64,000 bases of DNA from Hydractinia symbiolongicarpus (Eukaryota; Cnidaria; Hydrozoa; Anthoathecata; Hydractiniidae). Below are positions 49,904 through 60,350 of this stretch, piece by piece; positions within the stretch are counted from its first letter, which is position 1, and each line of letters begins with the position of its first letter. The DNA is taken from positions 4,776,001 through 4,840,000 of the forward strand of contig NC_079885.1 of NCBI RefSeq assembly GCF_029227915.1. Reading direction: 5' to 3'. The notes under the pieces are model-generated. The model saw nothing but the letters and a program-made list of their open reading frames with translations, was not told where the DNA came from and searched no databases. A program made the translations under genes and the position numbers.

Positions 49904-52508
49904 TCCCACAGGAAAAAATGACTTATTTATCTTAATTTTTAAATAAAGCGCTACCACAGTGCCCAGTGTAATCGCTGAGTTCCAGCAATTATGTCAAATT
50001 AAGAAGAATGTTATTTCTTGTAGTCAAACTGGTTCATTTATCACATTCAAAAGGTCACAGTCCAAAGTGAGTTCAATTAATCCCACAGTCAAACGTTTCA
50101 CTGCTTAAGGCGATGCAACCTAGTAATATCGGAAAAAAATCACTAAATACATGTTGGTACGAATATGTGACGCAACCGTTGCAACTCAAACAGATTGACA
50201 CCGTTAGAAAGTCAATGAAATGTAGTTTTTGAAACTGTCTCTATTTCTTCAGCGCGAACTAACGGCTAGGATTGGTCCCACAGATAAAAATGACTTATTT
50301 ATCTTAATTTGTACATCAAGCGCTGCCACAGCGCCCAGTGTAATCGCTGAGTTCCAACAATCATGTCAAGTTAAGAAGAATGTTATTTCTTGTAGTCAAA
50401 CTGGCTCATTTATCACATTTATGCGGTCACAGTCCAAAGTCAGTTCAATTAAGTCCCACAGTCAAACGTTTTACTGCTGAAAGTGATACAACCTAGTAAT
50501 ATCCGAATAATATCGCTAAATACATGTTGGTACGAATATGCGACGTAACCGTTGTAACTCAAACGGAGTTATACGGCTATAAAGTCAATGAAATATAGTT
50601 TTTGAAAGTGTTTCTATTTATTCAGCGTGTGCTAACAGCCAGGAATGGGCCCACCTTAAGAAAACTTATTTATCTAAAGCTTTAATTAAAGCGCTACCAC
50701 AGAACCTAGTGTAATCGCTGATTTCCAGCAATCATGTCAAATGAAGAAGAATGTTATTCCTTGGAGTCCAATTGGCTCATTTTTCACATTTATAAGGTCA
50801 CAGTCCAAAATCAGTTAAATTAAGTCCCACAGTCAATCGTTTCACTGTTAAATGCGATACAACTTAGTAATATCGGAAGAATGTCATTAAATACATGTTG
50901 GTACGAATATGCGACGCAACCGTTGTAACTCAAACGGCTTTACACCGTTAGAAAGTCAATGAAATGTAGTTTTTGAAACTGTCTCTATTTCTTCAGCGCG
51001 AACTAACGGCTAGGACTGGTCCCACAGTAAAAAATGACTAATTTATCTTAATTTTTAAATAAAGCGCTACCACATTGCCCAGTGTAATCGCTGAGTTCCA
51101 GCAATCATGTCAAATTAAGAAGAATGTTATTTCTTGTAATCAAACTGGCTCATTTATCACATTCATAAGGTCACAGTCCAAAGTCAGTTCAATTAATCCC
51201 ACATTCAAACGTTTCACTGCTTAAGGCAATGCAACCTAGTAATATCCGAATAATATCGCTAAATACATGTTGGTACGAATATGCGACGCAACCGTTGCAA
51301 CTCAAACGGATTTATACCGCTAGAAGGTCAATGAAATGTAGTTTTTGAAACAGTTCCTATTTATTCAGCGCGTGCTAACGGCTAGGACTGGTCCCACATT
51401 AAAAAAAGACTTATTTATCTAAATTATTAAATAAAGCGCTACCACAGAGGCTAGTGGTATTGCTGAATTACAGCAATCATGTCAAATTAAGAAGAATGTT
51501 ATTCCTTGGAGTCCGGTTGGGTCATTTATCACATTTAAATGGTCACAGTTCAGAATCAGTTCAATTAAGTCCCACAGTCACTCGTTTCACTGTTAAAAGC
51601 GATGGAACTTAGTAATATCGGAAAAAAATCACTAAATACATGTTGGTACGAGTATGTGACGCAACCGTTGCAACTCAAACAGATTGACACCGTTAGAAAT
51701 TCAATGAAATGTAGTTTTTGAAGCTGTCTTTATTTCTTCAGCGCGAACTAACGGCTAGGATTGGTCCCACAGATAAAATGACTTATTTATCTTAATTTGT
51801 ACATCAAGCGCTGCCACAGCACCCAGTGTCATCGCTGAGTTCCAACAATCATGTCAAGTTAAGAAGAATGTTATTTCTTGTAGTCAAATTGGCTCATTTA
51901 TCACATTTATAAGGTCACAGTGCAAAGTCAGTTCAATTAAGTCCCACAGTCAAACGTTTCACTGCTTAAAGCTATGCAACCTAGTAATATCAGAAAAATA
52001 TCGCTAAATACATTTTGGTACGTATATGCGACGCAACCGTTGTTATTCAAGCGGATTTATATCGCTAAAAAGTCAATGCAATGTAGTTTTTAAGAATGTC
52101 TCTATTTCTTCAGCGTGTACTAACGGCCAGGATTGGTCCCACAGTAAAAAAAGACTTATTTATCTAAAATTTTAATTAAAGCGCTACCACAGAGACTAGT
52201 GTAATCGCTGAATTCCAGCAATCATGTCAAATTAAGAAGAATGTTATTCCTTGGAGTCCAATTGGCTCATTTATCACATTTATAAGGTCACAGTCAAGAA
52301 TCAGTTCAATTAAGTTCCACGGTCAATCGTTTCACTGTTAAAAGCGATACAACTTAGTAATGTCGGAAAAAATCACTAAATACATGTTGGTACAAATGTG
52401 TGACGCAACCGTTGTAACTCAAACGCTTTGACACCGTTAGAAAGTCAATAAAATGTAGTTTTTGAAACTGTCTGTATTTCTTCAGCGCGAACTTACGGCT
52501 AGGATTGG
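49904..52508 (+). repeat. Shortened second member of the 6.5-kb long-range repeat
   Basis: Monomers start at 49904, 50276, 50649, 51020, 51392, 51765 and 52137. The first four follow 43399-44513 (offset 6,505-6,507 bp), while 51392, 51765 and 52137 follow 46376, 46749 and 47121 (offset 5,016 bp). The change of offset equals four monomers and happens inside the monomer at 51020. That monomer has the TGACTAATTTATC head of the 44513 type and the GGCAATGCAACC tail of the 46003 type. Confidence 0.82.
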
Positions 52509-52880
52509 TCCCACAGTAAAAAATGACTTATTTATCTTAATTTTTAAATAAAGCGCTACCACAGTGCCCAGTGTAATCGCTGAGTTCCAGCAATCATGTC
52601 AAATTAAGAAGAATGTTATTTCTTGTAGCCAAACTGGCTCATTTAACACATTCATAAGGTCACAGTCCACAGTCAGTTCAATTAATCCCACAGTCAAACG
52701 TTTCACTGCTTAAGGCGATGCAACCTAGTAATATCGAAAAAAAATCACTAAATACATGTTGGTACGAATATGTGACGCAACCGTTGCAACTCAAACAGAT
52801 TGACACCGTTAGAAAGTCAATAAAAAGTAGTTTTTGAAACTGTCTCTATTTCTTCAGCACGAACTAACGGCTAGGATTGG
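52509..52880 (+). repeat. B monomer shared with the 37-40 kb module
   Basis: This monomer has TTGTAGCCAAACTGG, otherwise seen at 36847-39726. From about 52300 into 53100, variants such as GTTCCACGGTC and GTAATGTCGG follow 39535-40320 at an offset of 12,783 bp. It marks a return of the left module after 12 kb. Confidence 0.78.
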
Positions 52881-53899
52881 TCCCACAGTAAAAAATGACT
52901 TATTTATCTTAATTTTTAAATATAGCGCTACCACAGTGCCCAATGTAATCGCTGAGTTCCAGCAATCATGTCAAATTAAGAAGAATGTTATTTCTTGTAG
53001 TCAAACCGGCTCATTTATCACATTCATAAGGTCACAGTCCAAAGTCAGTTCAATTAATCCCACAGTCAAACGTTTCACTGCTTAAGGCGATGCAACCTAG
53101 TAATATCCGAAAAATATCGCTAAATACATGTCGGTACGAATATGCCACGCAACCGTTGTGACTCAAACGGATATATATCGCTAATAAGTCAATGAAATGT
53201 AGTTTTTTTAAGTAAAGCGGCACCACAGCGCATACTGCAATCATGTCAAATTAAGAAGAATGTTATTCCTTGGAGTCCAATTGGCTCATTTATCACATTT
53301 ACAAGGTCTCAGTCCAGAATCAGATCAATTAAGTCCCACAGTCACTCGTTTCACTGTTTAAAGCGATGCAACCTAGTAATATCCGAAAAATATTGCTAAA
53401 TACATGTCGGTACGAATATGCGACGCAACCGTTGTAAATCAAACGGATTTATATCGCTAAAAAGTCAATGAAATATAGTTTTTGAAACTGTTCCTATTTA
53501 TTCAGCGCGTGCTAATGGCCAGGATTGGTCCCACATTAAAAAAGGAGTTATTTATCTAAATTTTTTATTGAAGCGCTACCACAGAGCTTACTGTAATCGC
53601 TGAGTTCCAGCAATCAAGTCAAATTAAGATGAATGTTATTCCTTGCAGTCGAATTTGCTCATTTATCACATTTATAAGGTCACACTCGAGAATCAGTTCA
53701 ATTAAGTTCCACAGTCAATCGTTTCGCTGTTAAAAGCGATACAACTTAGTAATATCGAAAAAATCACTAAATACATGTTGGTACAAATGTGTGACGCAAC
53801 CGTTGTAACTCAAATGGTTTGACACCGTTAGAAAGTCAATGAAATGTAGTTTTTGAAACTGTCTCTATTTCTTCAGCGCGAACTAACGGCTAGGATTAG
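52881..53899 (+). repeat. 1,019-bp HOR, copy 1
   Basis: The unit consists of a fused pair of 648 bp (from 52881) and a 371-bp monomer (from 53529). The fused pair carries scar type i at 53210. Private variants include CGCTAATAAGTCAATG and GTAAATCAAACGG. Confidence 0.9.
53210..53231 (+). other. Scar type i, third copy
   Basis: This is the 22-bp AAGTAAAGCGGC insert followed by ATACTGCAATCATG. The base change ATACTGC for ATACAGC separates this pair of copies from those at 38664 and 41171. Confidence 0.88.
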
Positions 53900-54918
53900 T
53901 CCCACAGGAAAAAATGACTTATTTATCTTAATTTTTAAATAAAGCGCCACCACAGTGCCCAATGTAATCGCTGAGTTCCAGCAATCATGTCAAATTAAGA
54001 AGAATGTTATTTCTTGTAGTCAAACCGGCTCATTTATCACATTCATAAGGTCACAGTCCAAAGTCAGTTCAATTAATCCCACAGTCAAACGTTTCACTGC
54101 TTAAGGCGATGCAACCTAGTAATATCCGAAAAATATCGCTAAATACATGTCGGTACGAATATGCCACGCAACCGTTGTGACTCAAACGGATATATATCGC
54201 TAATAAGTCAATGAAATGTAGTTTTTTTAAGTAAAGCGGCACCACAGCGCATACTGCAATCATGTCAAATTAAGAAGAATGTTATTCCTTGGAGTCCAAT
54301 TGTCTCATTTATCACATTTACAAGGTCTCAGTCCAGAATCAGATCAATTAAGTCCCACAGTCACTCGTTTCACTGTTTAAAGCGATGCAACCTAGTAATA
54401 TCCGAAAAATATCGCTAAATACATGTCGGTACGAATATGCGACGCAACCGTTGTAAATCAAACGGATTTATATCGCTAAAAAGTCAATGAAATATAGTTT
54501 TTGAAACTGTTCCTATTTATTCAGCGCGTGCTAATGGCCAGGATTGGTCCCACATTAAAAAAGGAGTTATTTATCTAAATTTTTTATTGAAGCGCTACCA
54601 CAGAGCCTACTGTAATCGCTGAGTTCCAGCAATCAAGTCAAATTAAGATGAATGTTATTCCTTGCAGTCGAATTTGCTCATTTATCACATTTATAAGGTC
54701 ACACTCGAGAATCAGTTCAATTAAGTTCCACAGTCAATCGTTTCGCTGTTAAAAGCGATACAACTTAGTAATATCGAAAAAATCACTAAATACATGTTGG
54801 TACAAATGTGTGACGCAACCGTTGTAACTCAAATGGTTTGACACCGTTAGAAAGTCAATGAAATGTAGTTTTTGAAACTGTCTCTATTTCTTCAGCGCGA
54901 ACTAACGGCTAGGATTAG
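53900..54918 (+). repeat. 1,019-bp HOR, copy 2
   Basis: Landmarks at 53900 and 54548 and the scar at 54229-54250 match copy 1 at an offset of 1,019 bp. The reverse-strand chance frame at 53050-53244 reappears at 54069-54263 for this reason. Confidence 0.9.
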
Positions 54919-55399
54919 TCCCACAGTAAAAAATGACTTATTTATCTTAATTTTTAAATAAAGCGCCACCACAGTGCCCAGTGTAATCGCTGAGTTCCAA
55001 CAATCATGTCAAGTTAAGAAGAATGTTATTTCTTGTAGTCAAACTGGCTCATTTATCACATTTATGCGGTCACAGTCCAAAGTCAGTTCAATTAAGTCAC
55101 ACAGTCAAACGTTTTACTGCTGAAAGTGATACAACCTAGTAATATCCGAATAATATCGCTAAATACATGTTGGTACGAATATGCGACGTAACCGTTGTAA
55201 CTCACACGGAGTTATATCGCTATAAAGTCAATGAAATATAGTTTTTGAGAATGTCTCTATTCCTTCAGCGTGTGCTAACAGCCAGGAATGGGCCCACCTT
55301 AAGAAAACTTATTTATCTAAAGCTTTAATTAAAGCGCTACCACAGAACCTAGTGTAATCGCTGATTTCCAGCAATCATGTCAAATGAAGAAGAATGTTA
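54919..55399 (+). repeat. B/C hybrid and D monomers
   Basis: The monomer at 54919 starts as B (CCACAGTAAAAAATGAC, GCCACCACAGTGCCC) and continues as C (TTCCAACAATCATGTCAAG, TTTATGCGGTC). A D monomer follows at 55292. This order resembles 50276-50649. Confidence 0.8.
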
Positions 55400-56530
55400 T
55401 TCCTTGGAGTCCAATTGGCTCATTTTTCACATTTATAAGGTCACAGTCCAAAGTCAGTTCAATTAAGTCCCGCAGTCAAACGTTTCACTGTTGAACGTGA
55501 TACAACCTAGTAATATCCGAATAATATCGCTAAATACATGTTGGTACGAATATGCGACGTAACCGTTGTAACTCAAACGGAGTTATACCGCTATAAAGTC
55601 AATGAAATGTAGTTTTTAAAACTGTTCCTATTTATTCAGCGCGTGCTAACGGCCAGGATGGATCCCACATTAAAAAAAGAATTATTTATCTAAATTTTTT
55701 ATTGAAGCGCTACCACAGAGACTAGTGTAATCGCTGAGTTCCAGGAATCAAGTCAATTTAAGAAGAATGTTATTTCTTGCAGTCGAATTGGCTCATTTAT
55801 CACATTCATAAGGTCACAGTTCAAAGTCAGTTCAATTAATCCCACAGTCAAACGTTTCACTGTTTAAAGCGATGCAACCTAGTAATATCGGAAAAATATC
55901 GCTAAATACATGTTGGTACGAATATGTGACGCAACCGTTGCAACTCAAACAGATTGACACCGTTAGAAAGTCAATGAAATGTAGTTTTTGAAACTGTCTC
56001 TATTTCTTCAGCGCGAACTAACGGCTAGGATTGGTCCCACAGATAAAAATGACTTATTTATCTTAATTTGTACATCAAACGCTGCCACAGCGCCCAGTGT
56101 AATCGCTGAGTTCCAACAATTATGTCAAGTTAAGAAGAATGTTATTTCTTGTAGTTAAACTGGCTTATTTATCACATTTAAAAGGTCACAGTCCAATGTC
56201 AGTTCAATGAAGTCCCACAGTCAAACGTTTCACTGTTTAAAGCGATGCAACCTAGTAATATCAGAAAAATATCGCTAAATACATGTTGGTACGAATATGC
56301 GACGCAACCGTTGTAACTCAAACGGATTTATATCGCTAAAAAGTCAATGCAATGTAGTTTTTGAGAATGTCTCTATTCCTTCAGCGTGTGCTAACGGCCA
56401 GGATTGGTCCCACAGTAAAAAAAGACTTATTTATCTATGTTTTTAATTAAAGGGCCACCACAGAGACTAGTGTAATCGCTGAATTCCAGCAATCATGTCA
56501 AATTAAGAAGAATGTTATTCTTTGGAGTCC
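55400..56530 (+). repeat. 1,490-bp-offset duplication, copy 1
   Basis: Monomers at 55663, 56035 and 56408 recur at 57153, 57525 and 57897. Private variants are CACTGTTGAACGTGATAC, TTCCAGGAATCAAGTCAATT and TTATCTATGTTTTTAATTAA. Confidence 0.85.
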
Positions 56531-56889
56531 AATTGGCTCATTTATCACATTTATAAGGTCTCAGTCCAGAATCAGTTCAATTAATCTCACAGTCAAACGT
56601 TTCACTGCTTAAGGCGATGCAACCTAGTAATATCGGAAAAAAATCACTAAATACATGTTGGTACGAATATGTGACGCAACCATTGCAACTCAAACAGATT
56701 GACACCGTTAGAAAGTCAATGAAATGTAGTTTTTGAAACTGTCTCTATTTCTTCAGCGCGAACTAACGGCTAGGATTGGTCCCACAGATAAAAATGACTT
56801 ATTTATCTTAATTTGTACATCAATCGCTGCCACAGCGCCCAGTGTCATCGCTGAATTCCAACAATGATGTCAAGTTAAGAAGAATGTTA
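56531..56889 (+). repeat. Monomer between the 1,490-bp copies
   Basis: This is the tail of the 56408 monomer and most of a C monomer starting at 56780, the latter with AATCGCTGCC and CAACAATGATGTCAAG. It becomes an A/D-type centre (CCTTGGAGTCC) just before the second copy begins. Confidence 0.75.
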
Positions 56890-58020
56890 TTCCTTGGAGT
56901 CCAAAAGGCTCATTTTTCACATTTATAAGGTCACAGTCCAAAGTCAGTTCAATTAAGTCCCACAGTCAAACGTTTCACTGTTGAACGTGATACAACCTAG
57001 TAATATCCGAATAATATCGCTAAATACATGTTGGTACGAATATGCGACGTAACCGTTGTAACTCAAACGGAGTTATACCGCTATAAAGTCAATGAAATGT
57101 AGTTTTTAAAACTGTTCCTATTTATTCAGCGCGTGCTAACGGCCAGGATTGATCCCACATTAAAAAAAGAATTATTTATCTAAATTTTTTATTGAAGCGC
57201 TACCACAGAGACTAGTGTAATCGCTGAGTTCCAGGAATCAAGTCAATTTAAGAAGAATGTTATTTCTTGCAGTCGAATTGGCTCATTTATCATATTCATA
57301 AGGTCACAGTTCAAAGTCAGTTCAACTAATCCCACAGTCAAACGTTTCACTGTTTAAAGCGATGCAACCTAGTAATATCAGAAAAATATCGCTAAATACA
57401 TGTTGGCACGAATATGCGACGCAACCGTTGTAACTCAAACGGAGTTATACCGCTATAAAGTCAATGAAATGTTGTTTTTGAAACTGTCTCTATTTCTTCA
57501 GCGCGAACTAACGGCTAGGATTGGTCCCACAGATAAAAATGACTTATTTATCTTAATTTGTACATCAAACGCTGCCACAGCGCCAGTGTAATCGCTGAGT
57601 TCCAACAATTATGTCAAGTTAAGAAGAATGTTATTTCTTGTAGTTAAACTGGCTTATTTATCACATTTAAAAGGTCACAGTCCAATGTCAGTTCAATGAA
57701 GTCCCACAGTCAAACGTTTCACTGTTTAAAGCAATGCAACCTAGTAATATCAGAAAAATATCGCTAAATACATGTTGGTACGAATATGCGACGCAACCGT
57801 TGTAACTCAAACGGATTTATATCGCTAAAAAGTCAATGCAATGTAGTTTTTTAGAATGTCTCTATTCCTTCAGCGTGTGCTAACGGCCAGGATTGGTCCC
57901 ACAGTAAAAAAAGACTTATTTATCTATGTCTTTAATTAAAGGGCTACCACAGAGACTAGTGTAATCACTGAATTCCAGCAATCATGTCAAATTAAGAAGA
58001 ATGTTATTCCTTGGAGTCCA
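56890..58020 (+). repeat. 1,490-bp-offset duplication, copy 2
   Basis: Monomers at 57153, 57525 and 57897 match copy 1 until about 58020, where the centre switches to the D-like GTCCAAAATCAGTTAAATT. The C monomer at 57525 has lost one base (CGCCAGTG for CGCCCAGTG), which alters the chance reading frame relative to copy 1. Confidence 0.84.
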
Positions 58021-59129
58021 ATTGGCTCATTTTTCACATTTATAAGGTCACAGTCCAAAATCAGTTAAATTAAGTCCCACAGTCAATCGTTTCACTGTTA
58101 AAAGCGATACAATTTAGTAATATCGGAAGAAGGTCATTAAGTACTTGTTGGTACGAATATGCGACGCAACAGTTGTAACTCAAACTGTTTTACACCGTTA
58201 AAAAGTCAATGAAATGTAGTTTTTGAAACTGTCTCTATTTCTTCAGCGCGAACTAACGGCTAGGATTAGTCCCACAGTAAAAATTGACTTATTTATCTAA
58301 AGTTTTAATTAAAGCGCTACCACAGAACCTAGTGTAATCGCTGATTTCCAGCAATCATGTCAAATGAAGAAGAATGTTATTCCTTAAAGTCCAATTGGCT
58401 CATTTTTCACATTTATAAGGTCACAGTCCAAAGTTACTTCAATTAAGTCCTACAGTCAATCGTTTCACTGTTAAAAGCGATGCAACCAAGTTTTATCCGA
58501 AAAATATCGCTAAATACATGTTGGTACGAATATGCGACGCAACCGTTGTAACTCAAACGGATTTATATCGCTAAAAAGTCAATGAATTATAGCTTTTGAA
58601 ACTGTTTCTATTTATTCAGCGTGCGCTAACGACTAGGATTGAGCCCACATTAAAAAAAATTATTTATCTAAAGTTTTAATTAAAGCGCTACAACAGAACC
58701 TAGTGTAATCGCTGATTTCCAGCAATCATGTCAAATTAAGAAGAATGTGATTCCTTGGAGTCCAATTGGCTCATTTTTCACATTTATAAGGTCACATTCC
58801 AAAATCAGTTAAATTAAGTCCCACAGTCAATCGTTTCACTGTTAAAAGCGATACAACTTAGTAATATCGGAAGAAGGTCATTAAATACATGTTGGTACGA
58901 ATATGCGACGCAACCGTTGTAACTCAAACAGTTTTACACCGTTAGAAAGTCAATGAAATGTAGTTTTTGAAACTGTCTCTATTTCTTCAGCGCGAACTAA
59001 CGGTTAGGACTGGTCCCACAGTAAAAATTGACTGACTTATCCTAATTTTTAAGTAAAGCGGCACCACAGAGCCCAGTGTAATCTCTGACTTCCAGGAATC
59101 ATGTAAAATTAAGAAGAATAGCATTTCTT
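58021..59129 (+). repeat. D-like and B monomers
   Basis: Monomers start at 58270, 58643 and 59014. The 58270 monomer carries CCTTAAAGTCCAATTGG, a centre reused in the 325/371-bp units that follow. The 59014 monomer carries TGACTGACTTATCC, found nowhere else in the window. Confidence 0.78.
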
Positions 59130-59825
59130 GTAGTCAAACTGGCTCATTTATCACATTCATAAGGTCACAGTCCTAAGTTACTTCAATTAAGTCCCAGAGT
59201 CAATCGTTTCACTGTTAAAAGCGATGCAACCAAGTATTATCCGAAAAATATCGCTAAATACATGTTGATACAAATATGCGACGCAACAGTTGTAACTCAA
59301 ACGGATTTATATCGCTAAAAAGTCAATGAAATGTTTGGTCCCACATTTAAAAAACTTATTTATCTAAAGTTTTAATTAAAGCGCTACCACAGAACCTAGT
59401 GTAATCGCTGATTTCCAGCAATCATGTCAAATGAAGAAGAATGTTATTCCTTAAAGTCCAATTGGCTCATTTTTCACATTTATAAGGTCACAGTCCAAAG
59501 TTACTTCAATTAAGTCCTACAGTCAATCGTTTCACTGTTAAAAGCGATGCAACCAAGTATTATCCGAAAAATATCGCTAAATACATGTTGGTACGAATAG
59601 GCGACGCAACCGTTGTAACTCAAACGGATTTATATCGCTAAAAAGTCAATGAAATGTAGTTTTTGAAACTGTTCCTATATATTCAGCGCGTGCTAACGGC
59701 CAGGATTGGTCCCACATTAAAAAAAGACTTATTCATCTAAATTTTTTATTAAAGCGCTACCACAGAGTCTAGTGTAATCGCTGAGTTCCAGCAATCATGT
59801 CAAATTAAAAAGAATGTTATTTCTT
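59130..59825 (+). repeat. 696-bp HOR, copy 1
   Basis: The unit covers the join between a 325-bp monomer and a 371-bp monomer (landmarks 59339 and 59710). The short monomer ends GTCAATGAAATG and runs straight into TTTGGTCCCACATTT, missing about 47 bp of tail. Confidence 0.86.
59330..59338 (+). other. 47-bp tail deletion, first copy
   Basis: The monomer from 59014 is 325 bp. Everything between GTCAATGAAATG and the TTGGTCCCAC boundary is absent, which is the TAGTTTTTG to CCAGGA stretch. The identical junction appears at 60026-60034. Confidence 0.88.
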
Positions 59826-60350
59826 GTAGTCAAATTGGCTCATTTATCACATTCATAAGGTCACAGTCCAAAGTTACTTCAATTAAGTCCCAGAGTCAAT
59901 CGTTTCACTGTTAAAAGCGATGCAAACAAGTATTATCCGAAAAATATCGCTAAATACATGTTGGTACGAATATGCAACGCAACCGTTGTAACTCAAACGG
60001 ATTTATATCGCTAAAAAGTCAATGAAATGTTTGGTCCCACATTTAAAAAACTTATTTATCTAAAGTTTTAATTAAAGCGCTACCACAGAACCTAGTGTAA
60101 TCGCTGATTTCCAGCAATCATGTCAAATGAAGAAGAATGTTATTCCTTAAAGTCCAATTGGCTCATTTTTCACATTTATAAGGTCACAGTCCAAAGTTAC
60201 TTCAATTAAGTCCCAGAGTCAATCGTTTCACTGTTAAAAGCGATGCAAACAAGTATTATCCGAAAAATATCGCTAAATACATGTTGGTACGAATATGCGA
60301 CGCAACCGTTGTAACTCAAACGGATTTATATCACTAAAAAGTCAATGAAA
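59826..60350 (+). repeat. 696-bp HOR, copy 2
   Basis: The second copy has the 325-bp monomer from 59710 and the deletion join at 60026-60034, exactly 696 bp from the first. It continues into a 371-bp monomer at 60035 with the same CCTTAAAGTCC centre. Confidence 0.86.
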
